Source: JAISGQ01 sp964500965
Lineage (GTDB): Bacteria; Bacillota; Clostridia; Oscillospirales; Acutalibacteraceae
Assembly: GCA_964500965.1 (NCBI GenBank)
Contig: CAZCQZ010000001.1
Location: forward strand, 91,605 to 155,604
DNA length: 64,000 nt
Direction: 5' to 3'
Shown here: piece by piece, positions 9,261 through 18,013 of the stretch
Position numbering within the stretch: the first letter of the stretch is position 1
Layout: each line of letters begins with the position of its first letter
Notes under the pieces: model-generated
Seen by the model: the letters and a program-made list of their open reading frames with translations, nothing else
Told to the model about the DNA's origin: nothing
The model's database searches: none
Program-made: the position numbers and the translations under genes

Positions 9261-9289
9261 ATAATAAAATTTAACGCGTTAAATTGCAA
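9261..9289 (-). promoter_or_regulatory. gdhA promoter with embedded operator-like palindrome
   Basis: On the minus strand TTGCAA (9284-9289), a 17-base spacer and TATTAT (9261-9266) form a promoter about 60 bases before the gdhA start. The spacer region holds a perfect 18-bp palindrome at 9268-9285 (AATTTAACGCGTTAAATT), a likely repressor site. A second, imperfect inverted repeat (TGGCA...TGCCA) lies in the leader near 9229-9252. Confidence 0.7.
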
Positions 9290-9384
9290 TAGTGATTTTT
9301 TTCAAAATTGAGGCTCTTTAAGCATAAATTTGTATAAAAAATATGTAGAGAGCGGTAAATTCATGAACACTTCACAAAACACCC

Positions 9385-9413
9385 TTGATTTTCCGTACAC
9401 AATGAGCTACAAT
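9385..9413 (+). promoter_or_regulatory. htpG promoter
   Basis: TTGATT (9385-9390), 17 bases, TACAAT (9408-9413). The predicted transcription start near 9420 falls at the left edge of the CIRCE element. Confidence 0.7.
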
Positions 9414-9421
9414 ACAAAAGC

Positions 9422-9448
9422 TGGCACTCGGAACGCTAGAGTGCTAAT
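9422..9448. promoter_or_regulatory. CIRCE operator (HrcA binding site)
   Basis: The sequence CTGGCACTC, nine bases, GAGTGCTAA matches the CIRCE consensus TTAGCACTC-N9-GAGTGCTAA at 7 of 9 positions in the left arm and all 9 in the right. It sits at the predicted transcript start of htpG, where bound HrcA would repress initiation until heat shock. Confidence 0.9.
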
Positions 9449-9474
9449 TCAGATTTTGCAAAGAGGTTTTACAC

Positions 9475-11358
9475 ATGAGAAAAAAACAGTTTAAAGCCGA
9501 GTCCAAGCGTTTGCTTGACCTGATGATTAACTCCATTTACACCCACAGGGAAATTTTTATCAGAGAGCTTATTTCCAATGCCAGCGATGCAATTGATAAG
9601 CTCTATTACCGTTCCCTTGAGGGAGGAATAATGGGTCTTAACCGCGACGCTTTTTCCATTGAGATTGACGCGGACAGCGAAAAAAGAACGCTTACAATAA
9701 CCGATAACGGCTGCGGTATGACAAAGGAGGAGCTTGAAAGCAACCTGGGTACTATCGCCCACAGCGGTTCTCTTGACTTCAAGCAGAACATGGACGAAAA
9801 GGAAGAAATCGACGTTATCGGTCAGTTCGGCGTAGGCTTCTATTCCGCATTTATGGTTGCGGACAGAATAACCGTGCTCACAAAGGCTTACGGCAGTGAC
9901 GAAGCGTTTCTCTGGGAATCCGAGGGTGTTGACGGATATACAATAGAGGAAGCGGAAAAAGCGGAGCATGGCACGGTTATAACCCTTTATCTGCGTGAAA
10001 ACACCGAAAGCGAGAATTACGACGATTATCTTGACCAATACAAACTTCAGGGACTTATCAAGAAGTATTCCGATTACATTCGTTACCCCATACGCATGGA
10101 CGTTACCGATTTCCGCAGAGTTGAGGGCACGGACGGAAAACCCGATGACTATGAAGAAGTGACCGAGCGCAAGACGGTCAACAGCATGGTGCCGCTGTGG
10201 AAGAAGAACAGGAGCGAAATAACCAAGGAAGAATACGAGGATTTCTACAAACAGAATTTCTATGACTATACAGAGCCGCTTAAATACGTGCATATGTATA
10301 CAGAGGGCGCGGCAAACTTCAATGCGCTGCTTTATATTCCCTCAAAAGCACCGGCAAATTATTACACAAAGGAATATGAAAGCGGCTTGAAGCTTTATGC
10401 CTCCGGCGTGCTTATCACCGACTGCTGTAAGGATTTGTTGCCCGATTACTTCGGCTTTGTACGCGGTCTTGTGGATTCTCAGGATTTGTCGCTGAATATT
10501 TCCCGTGAAATGCTCCAGCATGACAGACAGTTGAAGCTCATTTCCGGCAGAATCGAAAAGCGCATAAAGAGCGAGCTTACAACGATGATGAAGTCCGACA
10601 GGGAAAATTACGAAAAGTTCTTCGATGCTTTCGGTTTACAGCTTAAATACGGCATATACAGCGGCTTCGGCAATAACAACGAGCTGCTTGCGGATTTGCT
10701 GTTGTTCGGCTCAAGCAGAGAGGGTAAGTATGTGTCCCTTTCCGAATATGTCAGCGCAATGCCGGAAGGTCAGAAAGCGATTTATTACGTATGTGCGGAA
10801 AGCGAAGCAAAGGCGGCTCTTATGCCTCAAACCGAAATGCTCAGAGACAAGGGCTATGAGATACTTTATTTCACACAGGACGTTGATGAGTTTGCAATAA
10901 AGATTCTGCGCGAATATGAGGGCAAGGAGTTCTGTTCAGCCGCCGCGGCCGGAGCGGAGCTTGACAATGACGAAAGAGTTAAGGAAGCGGAAAAGGTCGC
11001 AGAGGAAAAGAAAGACCTGTTTGCCGCAATGACCGAACAGCTTGACGGCAAGGTGGTATCGGTCAGACCCTCGAAGATTCTGAAAACACACCCTGTCTGC
11101 CTGACAACCGAGGGTGAAATATCTCTCGAAATGGAAAAGGTGCTTGCATCAATGCCCAACGGCGGCGGAATGAAAGCACGCAAGGTGCTTGAAATCAACA
11201 CCTCCCACCCTGTATTTGAACGTCTTTCGGCACTTGCAAACGAGCCCGAAAAGCTGAAAAAATATTGTGAGCTTCTCTATAATCAGGCACTCCTCATAGA
11301 GGGCTTGCCCATTGAAGACCCTGTTGCATTCTCCAATGCAATATGCGAATTGATGTAA
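9475..11358 (+). CDS. htpG: Molecular chaperone HtpG (Hsp90)
   Basis: The 627-residue protein is the bacterial Hsp90, an ATP-driven cytoplasmic chaperone dimer. The GHKL ATPase motifs are present: ELISNASDAIDKL (Glu31, Asn35), DNGCGM near residue 80 and GQFGVGFYSAF near 117. The middle and C-terminal domains are full length. The ATG at 9475 follows AAAGAGG. A CIRCE element directly upstream places it under HrcA heat-shock control. A palindromic terminator follows. Confidence 0.97.
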   Translation: MRKKQFKAESKRLLDLMINSIYTHREIFIRELISNASDAIDKLYYRSLEGGIMGLNRDAFSIEIDADSEKRTLTITDNGCGMTKEELESNLGTIAHSGSLDFKQNMDEKEEIDVIGQFGVGFYSAFMVADRITVLTKAYGSDEAFLWESEGVDGYTIEEAEKAEHGTVITLYLRENTESENYDDYLDQYKLQGLIKKYSDYIRYPIRMDVTDFRRVEGTDGKPDDYEEVTERKTVNSMVPLWKKNRSEITKEEYEDFYKQNFYDYTEPLKYVHMYTEGAANFNALLYIPSKAPANYYTKEYESGLKLYASGVLITDCCKDLLPDYFGFVRGLVDSQDLSLNISREMLQHDRQLKLISGRIEKRIKSELTTMMKSDRENYEKFFDAFGLQLKYGIYSGFGNNNELLADLLLFGSSREGKYVSLSEYVSAMPEGQKAIYYVCAESEAKAALMPQTEMLRDKGYEILYFTQDVDEFAIKILREYEGKEFCSAAAAGAELDNDERVKEAEKVAEEKKDLFAAMTEQLDGKVVSVRPSKILKTHPVCLTTEGEISLEMEKVLASMPNGGGMKARKVLEINTSHPVFERLSALANEPEKLKKYCELLYNQALLIEGLPIEDPVAFSNAICELM

Positions 11359-11375
11359 TAAAAGAATAATATTTA

Positions 11376-11411
11376 AACCGGGCAGTAAAACTTGCGTTTT
11401 ACTGCCCGGTT
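11376..11411. terminator. Bidirectional hairpin terminator, GNRA-loop family
   Basis: A 16-bp stem built on CCGGGCAGTAAAAC with loop TTGC (GCAA on the minus strand) separates convergent htpG and the flippase gene. It shares the GGCAGTAAAA core with the hairpins at 588, 33245, 50927 (variant) and 61201 (variant). Confidence 0.83.
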
Positions 11412-11420
11412 AATATTGTT

Positions 11421-13040
11421 TTATGCTGTCTGTTCGGACTTCTTTTCGCTTTTCTTAGATATAAGCGATTTCAATATCTGAATGAAATCCTTAAATTCGC
11501 TCTTTTTATGATAGACAATAATAATGGCAAGGTTCGGAATAATCACGCACAAAGCGCATTTGACGAGGAAAACGAGATAGGGATTCATTCCCGTACCGTC
11601 GATTAGCTTGCCGATAAAGAATACTCCCACACAGCAGAGCGCGGTAAATCCGAGCTGAGAAATCGCGGTTTTAAGATAAACGCTGAGTTTTTTCTTGAAA
11701 ACATTCTTGTAAACCAGATACGGGTCAAACCACTGCAAAGTCACGATTTGTGCTATGGCAGTGGCAAGCTTTACGCCGAACATGCCCCAGACAGGTTCAG
11801 TGCCGTTGTTACCGAGAATTACGGCAAGAAGCACGGAAAGACCGATGTTAATAAGGGACATAACGATAGGACGGTATTTACCCTGCACAAAAAGTCCGTT
11901 GGCGTTTCTGAAAGTGCCTACCGGGTGAACAATAGCGGAAAGATAGAAATTCAATGTCAGCACCGCACAGATAGCAGGACCGAGCATATATTTTCTGCTG
12001 CCCAGCCAAAGATGCATAAAGGGGTCGAGGAGCACAAAGAAAGACACGGAGCAAAAGCAACAGAGCCAGAATGCCATAAACTGAAGTGTACGGAATGTTT
12101 TATACTGCTTCTCGCTGTCGGATTCGGCTGCCATGTTACCGATGCTGGGACTTACGGAATTGTAAAACTGATTTACTACATTGTTAACCCTTTTGGTAAC
12201 AAGGGTGTAGTTGCCCAGATAGCCGACATGCACGGTTCCGAACATGACGGAAATAATAATACTGTCAACGGAGCGAAGCAGAGAGCTGCAAACCTTGTAA
12301 ATCATCAGCGCACGAATATCCTTGAATATCCGTTTCTGTTCTTCCTTGGGAAGCTTCAGATTTTTATGCTCTTTAAGCTCCGGATAGCGTTTTTCCGCAA
12401 CTTTTGATGCCGCATAGTTTTGCAGACGGGTCATTATTATGCCGGAGGCAAGATATACTATAAATCTCGGCGTCGGCTCAAGGACATTTTTAAGTGCCAG
12501 AAGAATGACCGCTTCGACAATTACTCGCGCAAACGTTCCGATTATATTGACAACGGATACATAACGTCGCTCCTGATGAGCCGTCAGCAGGCTGGTCTTA
12601 TATACAATCAGATAGGAAACGGCGGAATTTATGAGGTAAAGAACATAAATAAGAATAAGCTGATTTTCGATTTCCTTCGGAACATCGTTAACAATATATC
12701 CGAGGAACGGTATCAGCAAAAGCCCCACGCCCATGATTATCGCGGCAACAAGCTGATAGGCGCGCTTATAGAAATTCATGAGCATTGCCACTTTTTCATT
12801 GTCCTTAGTGGCGATGGGCTTATAAAGCGCATAGGTTATGGCACTGGATATGCCCAGCTCGGCAAGAGAAAGAGCCGACAGAATATCGGTGAAAAGGCTT
12901 GATACGCCGACATATTCCATGCCCAAAAGACGAATGAACAGGGAACGCATTATAAAACCGGTGATTATTGTCGCGACCTTTTCACCGATTCCGGCAACAG
13001 TATTTAGCAATGTGTTCCTGCTGCGAGATTTACTTGCCAT
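11421..13040 (-). CDS. Wzx-like polysaccharide flippase (MOP superfamily)
   Basis: This 539-residue polytopic membrane protein resembles oligosaccharide/teichoic acid flippases, which move lipid-linked glycans across the membrane. The N-terminus RNTLLNTVAGIGEKVATII and the repeated pairs of hydrophobic helices (about 12-14 segments) are typical of the polysaccharide_synt family; the C-terminal 25 residues are Lys/Ser-rich and cytoplasmic. It is the last gene of a five-gene operon with LicD-type transferases, 15 bases after the cytidylyltransferase, which suggests it exports the decorated polymer unit. The exact cargo is unknown. Confidence 0.85.
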   Translation of the reverse strand: MASKSRSRNTLLNTVAGIGEKVATIITGFIMRSLFIRLLGMEYVGVSSLFTDILSALSLAELGISSAITYALYKPIATKDNEKVAMLMNFYKRAYQLVAAIIMGVGLLLIPFLGYIVNDVPKEIENQLILIYVLYLINSAVSYLIVYKTSLLTAHQERRYVSVVNIIGTFARVIVEAVILLALKNVLEPTPRFIVYLASGIIMTRLQNYAASKVAEKRYPELKEHKNLKLPKEEQKRIFKDIRALMIYKVCSSLLRSVDSIIISVMFGTVHVGYLGNYTLVTKRVNNVVNQFYNSVSPSIGNMAAESDSEKQYKTFRTLQFMAFWLCCFCSVSFFVLLDPFMHLWLGSRKYMLGPAICAVLTLNFYLSAIVHPVGTFRNANGLFVQGKYRPIVMSLINIGLSVLLAVILGNNGTEPVWGMFGVKLATAIAQIVTLQWFDPYLVYKNVFKKKLSVYLKTAISQLGFTALCCVGVFFIGKLIDGTGMNPYLVFLVKCALCVIIPNLAIIIVYHKKSEFKDFIQILKSLISKKSEKKSEQTA

Positions 13041-13055
13041 TTTTGTCCTCCGAAA

Positions 13056-13727
13056 TTACTTTAATCTGTTTGCACTGTCCTTACGACGCTGCATAAGGTA
13101 TTCGACAATCATTATATCCTGAGGATAGGTAACTTTATAATTGTCATTATAATCGAAGTAGCGGTACTCGGTTGCTGTCATCGGAAGCTGATGACCCGGA
13201 TGACAAAGGGGTGAGTTTTTATCAAAATGTTTGTACAAAAGAGGAAAACGATAGGCATCGGGTGCCTGAATGAGGTAGTAATCCTCTCGGTCGGCAATCC
13301 TGTCCTTGTACGAGCCGAGCGCATCGGTGATTTTGTATGCGGTGTTTACGTAGTCGTATTCATCAAGCAATGTAAGAAACTCATCAATCAGCTCCGGCGT
13401 TATCATGGGACATGCCGCATTGTTTTCAATGATTTTTTCACAGTCGGGCCATGTGCCGTTAATATAATCGAGAGCATTTTTAAAAGACTCGTTTCGGGTG
13501 CTGCCGCCTTTTACGGTAGTGACCCCGTAGATATCGCGTATGCGACCGGAAGCCATTTCCTTTTCATCGACGATGACAATAAAATCGTCGATTTTTTCGG
13601 CGCGGCGGAAAGCATCAATAGAATACCAAATCATTTCCTTGCCCAGCACTGTGCAATACTGCTTTGGCTTGTCCGCGCCGAAACGAGAGCCGATTCCCCC
13701 GGCAAGAATAATGCCTATGGAAGTCAT
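13056..13727 (-). CDS. IspD/TarI-like cytidylyltransferase
   Basis: The 223-residue protein has the nucleotidyltransferase fold that joins CTP to a phosphorylated alcohol. It shows ILAGGIGSRFG and PKQY at the N-terminus, KGGSTRNES, and YYLIQAPDAYRF, all IspD/TarI hallmarks. The usual HDAxRPF block is altered to NNAACPMI, so it is unlikely to be the MEP-pathway IspD. Placed between a 2-hydroxyacid dehydrogenase and a flippase and with two LicD genes upstream, it probably makes a CDP-activated small molecule for transfer to a surface polymer (inference). Confidence 0.82.
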   Translation of the reverse strand: MTSIGIILAGGIGSRFGADKPKQYCTVLGKEMIWYSIDAFRRAEKIDDFIVIVDEKEMASGRIRDIYGVTTVKGGSTRNESFKNALDYINGTWPDCEKIIENNAACPMITPELIDEFLTLLDEYDYVNTAYKITDALGSYKDRIADREDYYLIQAPDAYRFPLLYKHFDKNSPLCHPGHQLPMTATEYRYFDYNDNYKVTYPQDIMIVEYLMQRRKDSANRLK

Positions 13728-13743
13728 TAAAAATCCCCCTTAA

Positions 13744-14784
13744 TCACAAATATACAACGCAGTTTTTAGGCTTACGTCCCTCAAGCCAGTCGGTTATGCT
13801 CTCCTTAACCATTGCCGTGCCGGTTGCCTGAACGTCATAGGACGAGCCGGCAATGTGAGGAGTAATGATAAGATTTTTCGCGTCAAGCAACGGACAGTTT
13901 GAAGCGATAGGCTCAACAACGGTAACGTCAAGTGCCGCACCGGACAGCTTTCCGCTGTTCAGAGCGGAAATGAGGTCGTTTTCAATGACAAGCTCACCGC
14001 GAGATGTATTGATAAAGTATGCGCCGTCCTTCATTTTGTCGAATTTCTCGGCGTTGAACATTCCCTTTGTCTGAGGCGTTGCCACACAGTGCAGTGAAAC
14101 AATGTCCGACTTTTCGAGCAGCTCGTCCAAATGAACAGGGCGAATCCTGCCGTCGCAGGATGGAAATTGTTCTTCGTCGAGATAGGGGTCGTATACGAGA
14201 ATATTCATGCCGAACACAAGGGCACGCTCCGCAACCTGTCTGCCTGTGTGACCGAATCCGACAAGTCCCAGCGTCATATAGTTAAGGCTATCGCCACGGA
14301 AACGTATAAACGGGCTGTTGTTGTCAAGCCCCCATACGGTATCTCTGTACTCATCGGGCTTTGTGCTTGCTTCCATTGTGATTACGCGATTATGTATGAG
14401 AGAGTTGGTAAGGGAAATATTTCTTGTCATGTCAAGCATGAAACCGATAGTAAGGTCTGCCACTGCCGCCGCATTTCGTCCTGCGTTATTGCAGACTATA
14501 ACGCCTTTTTCCATAGCCTTGTCAAGGTCGATTACGGTTTTAACGCCGCCGCGACAGCATATAATGAGCTTCAACCGATTCGCGGCGTCAAAGACCTCTG
14601 CATCAATAGTATCATATTCACATATCAGAATATCTATGTCGCGAACACGGGACAACAGCTCTGCACGGGGCATTACCTCGTGGTCAATGCAGTAGCCGGC
14701 GTATTCAAAATCTATTTTGTCGCTGAAAATCTCAAGCTCTGCGCGAATCATTTCGGCAGTAACAAGTGCTTTAAGCTTCTTCAT
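13744..14784 (-). CDS. D-isomer-specific 2-hydroxyacid dehydrogenase
   Basis: The 346-residue NAD(P)-dependent oxidoreductase should reduce a 2-keto acid (or oxidise the D-hydroxy acid). The Rossmann motif LGLVGFGHTGRQVA, the block NTSRGELV with substrate-binding Arg, and the late PHIAGSS holding the catalytic His are present. The ATG at 14784 overlaps the TGA of the upstream gene as ATGA, indicating translational coupling; a GTG nine bases earlier is an unneeded alternative. In this operon it may supply the acid that the cytidylyltransferase activates, which is an inference. A serine-pathway or lactate role cannot be excluded. Confidence 0.87.
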   Translation of the reverse strand: MKKLKALVTAEMIRAELEIFSDKIDFEYAGYCIDHEVMPRAELLSRVRDIDILICEYDTIDAEVFDAANRLKLIICCRGGVKTVIDLDKAMEKGVIVCNNAGRNAAAVADLTIGFMLDMTRNISLTNSLIHNRVITMEASTKPDEYRDTVWGLDNNSPFIRFRGDSLNYMTLGLVGFGHTGRQVAERALVFGMNILVYDPYLDEEQFPSCDGRIRPVHLDELLEKSDIVSLHCVATPQTKGMFNAEKFDKMKDGAYFINTSRGELVIENDLISALNSGKLSGAALDVTVVEPIASNCPLLDAKNLIITPHIAGSSYDVQATGTAMVKESITDWLEGRKPKNCVVYL

Positions 14785-16757
14785 TTTACACACTCCTTTT
14801 CATAAAGCTCACCGCGCAGGTCAACGGCGCGGAAAGTTTTGCCGTCCTCCATATTGAAAACAAATCCGCCCAAATCTATTCTCGCAAAATTGTGAGGAGC
14901 AACGCGCTTGCTCAGCGGAGGCTCTCTCATATAGGAAGGACCGTAATCAAAGATAAGATAGTCGGTGGGGTCTGCCGGAATCGGAGCCATAAAGCCGTCG
15001 TCAAAGGGAACATATTTTACGTCCTTTAATCCCTCCAGCTTCATCGGTCCCTTTGCGGTAAGCTTACCGCAGCCGTCAATGACATATTTTGCGTTTTTCT
15101 TATTCTTGTAAAGAGTCAGAATACGTTCAAAGCACCACTGCCAGAACTTCAGGGGAATTGCGTGAAGCAGAGGATACAGAAGCTTCATGCTCAAATGGCG
15201 GATATTTTTCGACTTCGCCTCGCGCCATAATCTGTTAACAAGTCTCTGGAATCCGTAAGCCAGCTTGCAGTGGAGCTTTGCCAGTGTTTCGTTATTGCTG
15301 GTCTGGTCGTACACAATAACGTCAATAAAAACGCCGTCGGGTATTGAATGGATTGACGAATATTTAGTGGAAAAATAAGTATCCTTTCTGCGCACCTTAT
15401 CAACAACATAGTGACTTTTTGTCTTATTGTAGTAGCAGGAATAAATATAATCATCACCTAGTGCGCCGTTGTTGCAAAGCTTTCTGAATTTCTCGAAATC
15501 CTTACGGAGCATACCTATATCATAGTCATCGTCCCAGGGAATACTGTTGCCGTATCTTAAAGCGCCGAGCATGGTGCCGCCTGCAATGAAATATTTCAAA
15601 TCGTTTTCCCTGCATATACGGTCGATTTCACGCAATATATCAATTTCTACGGCTTTTATGGGCGTCAGACGTCCGGAATAAATGCTTACATTGTCGCGGT
15701 TATCGTGCTTTTCGCCGGAAAAATAGCAGGTTGTGGTCTGTATAGCCTGAGTAAACGTGGTTCTCGGAAGAAGCGGTTCGTTCCAGTTTCGATTCTCGTA
15801 TTTAAGCATACTGATACCGGCAAAGCTTCTTTCGCTTACCTTTCCCACATTGCACTCAAGGGATAACTTGTCCTGAAAACAGGAATGTATCTCATGCTTT
15901 ATCTGTGCAATGGTGGTTGAAAAGGAACAGAAATTGTAAATATGTCCCTCCTGGGCATAGAAAATGCTGTGAAACACAGAGTAAACCGCATCGTTAACAT
16001 AGGTGCAGGTGAACTGACGTGTGAAATCCCCGTCCTCAATACGGACAACCCCGGTATCAAAGCACTCTTTTACAATGCCCTCAAGGTCTACACCGCGTAT
16101 GCAGTTTGCTTCCGCACCGAAAAGATTGTCAACACGTATAAGCGATACGGATATGCCCTGCTCGGTCAGCTCACGGCAGAAAGCTTCTATCGCTATGTAT
16201 TTTTCCTGAGCCGGTGTTTTCTCCTTAATATAGCTTTCAACAAAATAACTGTATTCACGCTCCGCAATTGCTTCCACATCGCACGGAAGGTCGGGGACTT
16301 CGGGAAGCATTACGTAAAAAAAGCATCGGCTCTTTTTACCCTTGACCAGCTTTGAAATAACAGTACGGGCGGCAAGAATAAATTCCTCCGCGCTCTGACT
16401 GTCCTCACAATCGGAGAAAAAGAGATAAAGACCGTTTTTCTGTTTTTTGTCCGGAAGCTCATCGGGAGTTGTAAAGGCGGTGCTGCCGTATTTAAAATAA
16501 TCGTACTTTGTAACCCGACCAAGCTCAACTGCCGTAACCGCAGGAGCGATTTTCTTTCTGGCAAGTGCGTCAAAGGTCGGAATTACAAGTTTTGTTAGAG
16601 GGTTGTCATTGCCGACTATCGTGCATGAGCTGTAAGGCAAGGTAGTGATTTTTTCGCCCCTCCACCCCTTTTGCAACGTATAGTAGTATTTGATTTTTTC
16701 AACGCAGTTGTCAACAGCACAACTGACAACGTCCTCTATGACAAGCTTTTTCATCAT
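14781..16757 (-). CDS. Fusion of degenerate SDR-like domain and LicD transferase
   Basis: The 658-residue protein joins two domains. Residues about 40-330 resemble an extended SDR (NLFGAEAN and FTCTYVNDAVYSVF match the capsular epimerase pattern), but no GxxGxxG loop is seen and the YxxxK site reads YIAIE, so it is likely non-catalytic. Residues about 365-650 are LicD: FIAGGTMLGALRYG followed by IPWDDDYDIGM, the acidic motif of phosphocholine/phospho-alditol transferases. The start is one of two tandem ATGs at 16757/16754 after AAAGGAG. It is coupled to the next gene by an ATGA overlap. Function: probable transfer of a CDP-linked phospho-substituent to a cell-surface glycan. Confidence 0.8.
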   Translation of the reverse strand: MMKKLVIEDVVSCAVDNCVEKIKYYYTLQKGWRGEKITTLPYSSCTIVGNDNPLTKLVIPTFDALARKKIAPAVTAVELGRVTKYDYFKYGSTAFTTPDELPDKKQKNGLYLFFSDCEDSQSAEEFILAARTVISKLVKGKKSRCFFYVMLPEVPDLPCDVEAIAEREYSYFVESYIKEKTPAQEKYIAIEAFCRELTEQGISVSLIRVDNLFGAEANCIRGVDLEGIVKECFDTGVVRIEDGDFTRQFTCTYVNDAVYSVFHSIFYAQEGHIYNFCSFSTTIAQIKHEIHSCFQDKLSLECNVGKVSERSFAGISMLKYENRNWNEPLLPRTTFTQAIQTTTCYFSGEKHDNRDNVSIYSGRLTPIKAVEIDILREIDRICRENDLKYFIAGGTMLGALRYGNSIPWDDDYDIGMLRKDFEKFRKLCNNGALGDDYIYSCYYNKTKSHYVVDKVRRKDTYFSTKYSSIHSIPDGVFIDVIVYDQTSNNETLAKLHCKLAYGFQRLVNRLWREAKSKNIRHLSMKLLYPLLHAIPLKFWQWCFERILTLYKNKKNAKYVIDGCGKLTAKGPMKLEGLKDVKYVPFDDGFMAPIPADPTDYLIFDYGPSYMREPPLSKRVAPHNFARIDLGGFVFNMEDGKTFRAVDLRGELYEKECVK

Positions 16758-16790
16758 CGGAATTATGAAGCTCCTTTCGGCAAACGCCGT

Positions 16791-17651
16791 TTATTTTCTG
16801 TTTACGCCTATGGTTTTGTCGATTTCCGAAAAATCAATTTCATCGCTGATTTCGATGTTCCAGCGGTCGAGATGTGTATGCCCCTTTTCGGCATCGTCTT
16901 CGGGAATCTTCATGTAGTCTCCGTAAAGATTTTTTAAATATCGGTCGTAGCCGACAGGCAAAGGAAGCATACGCGTTTCAAACAACATATCAACCGCACC
17001 CGAAAAATGCTTTTTATCTATAGTCTCACGACTCCAGTAATGCACCGCAAGACTTGCGGCAACATTTTCGCACTTTTCATAATCGTATTTTCTGCCGAGC
17101 TTATCCAGCTTTTCGGCATAATAACGCGCGCCTTTGTGCTTTGCGTAAATGCGGAGAACATTTTTAATCGCTCTGAATTTCTCATCGGGAAGAAATTCCC
17201 GGCGCTGAGCCGCGTTACGCAGTGTGTTTGCAAGGCGCAGACGGAAATAGAAAACCTTTTGAGCAAGCTTTCCGTCGGGAACGCCGTCAATTGGGAATAC
17301 ATCAATAAGCACGCCGAGGTCCTGTTCGCCTGTTGAGTTTTGGCTCATTTTAGTGCGCTTATCCCAAATCCTCGCAAAGGGTCTTGTCCAGTCGGGATTA
17401 TTGCCGATTGAGCCGATTTCATACTTATCCCCGTATTCGCTTTTAAACGTTTCAAGCAAACGGTCATAATCCTTTCTCGGCATCATTATATCAACATCGT
17501 CGTCCCATGGAATAAAGCCGTTGTGCCGAACAGCTCCAAGGGCACTGCCTCCGCCGAGGAAATAGCAAATATCATGTTTTTTACAGAAATCGTCCACATC
17601 GCAAAGAATACCGTAGGAGATAAACTGAAGCTTTTTTACCATTTCATTCAT
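16791..17651 (-). CDS. LicD-family phosphotransferase
   Basis: The 286-residue protein is a stand-alone LicD domain. It has FLGGGSALGAVRHNG and IPWDDDVDIMMPRKDYD, the nucleotidyltransferase-like acidic motif used to move phosphocholine or related groups from CDP carriers to sugars. The ATG at 17651 lies 11 bases after GGGAG; a GTG at 17663 overlaps that ribosome site and is not used. It is the promoter-proximal gene of the operon running to 11421. Full family length; the acceptor sugar is unknown. Confidence 0.88.
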   Translation of the reverse strand: MNEMVKKLQFISYGILCDVDDFCKKHDICYFLGGGSALGAVRHNGFIPWDDDVDIMMPRKDYDRLLETFKSEYGDKYEIGSIGNNPDWTRPFARIWDKRTKMSQNSTGEQDLGVLIDVFPIDGVPDGKLAQKVFYFRLRLANTLRNAAQRREFLPDEKFRAIKNVLRIYAKHKGARYYAEKLDKLGRKYDYEKCENVAASLAVHYWSRETIDKKHFSGAVDMLFETRMLPLPVGYDRYLKNLYGDYMKIPEDDAEKGHTHLDRWNIEISDEIDFSEIDKTIGVNRK

Positions 17652-17692
17652 GTGTGTTGTCACTCCCGATTTGAATTGATTACCAATGTATT

Positions 17693-17721
17693 ATTATAAA
17701 ATATTTTGTGTAGACTGTCAA
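17693..17721 (-). promoter_or_regulatory. Promoter of the LicD/flippase operon
   Basis: On the minus strand TTGACA (17716-17721), 17 bases, TATAAT (17693-17698): a perfect consensus promoter about 42 bases before the first LicD start. The 362 bases between 17652 and 18013 otherwise hold only this and the divergent lipoprotein promoter. Confidence 0.85.
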
Positions 17722-17881
17722 TTATATAATTTTATTTCAATACTTTGTCGCCGATTATCGTAAAAATACATTTGCGCAATAAAGTGGAACAAACAATTGT
17801 GAAAATATACCGAAAAGCCTTTTCGTTTTTGTTCGTTGGCTGAAAAATCAACGAATTTCAGTAACTTTGTTACGTAACGTA

Positions 17882-17910
17882 TTGACATTACATAGCAACT
17901 CTGTTACAAT
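17882..17910 (+). promoter_or_regulatory. Promoter of lipoprotein gene at 18014
   Basis: TTGACA (17882-17887), 17 bases, TACAAT (17905-17910). A small palindrome GTTACGTAAC lies just upstream (about 17869-17878). The leader is about 97 bases long. Confidence 0.82.
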
Positions 17911-18013
17911 TAGTTCACAATTTGAGCCTTGAAAATACTGTCGCGGTTCAGATTGTCAAATCGCAACATGGCGTGTAAACGCTGTGAAATAAAAAAGAAA
18001 GTAGGAAAACAAA

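Noticed and set aside
9469..10293. A 274-codon minus-strand frame opposite htpG
   Set aside because: Antisense to the conserved ATPase domain, no promoter or ribosome site, low-complexity hydrophobic product.
13056..13727. Identification as the MEP-pathway enzyme IspD
   Set aside because: The HDAxRP active-site block is missing and the operon context is surface-polymer modification, so a TarI-like role is more likely.
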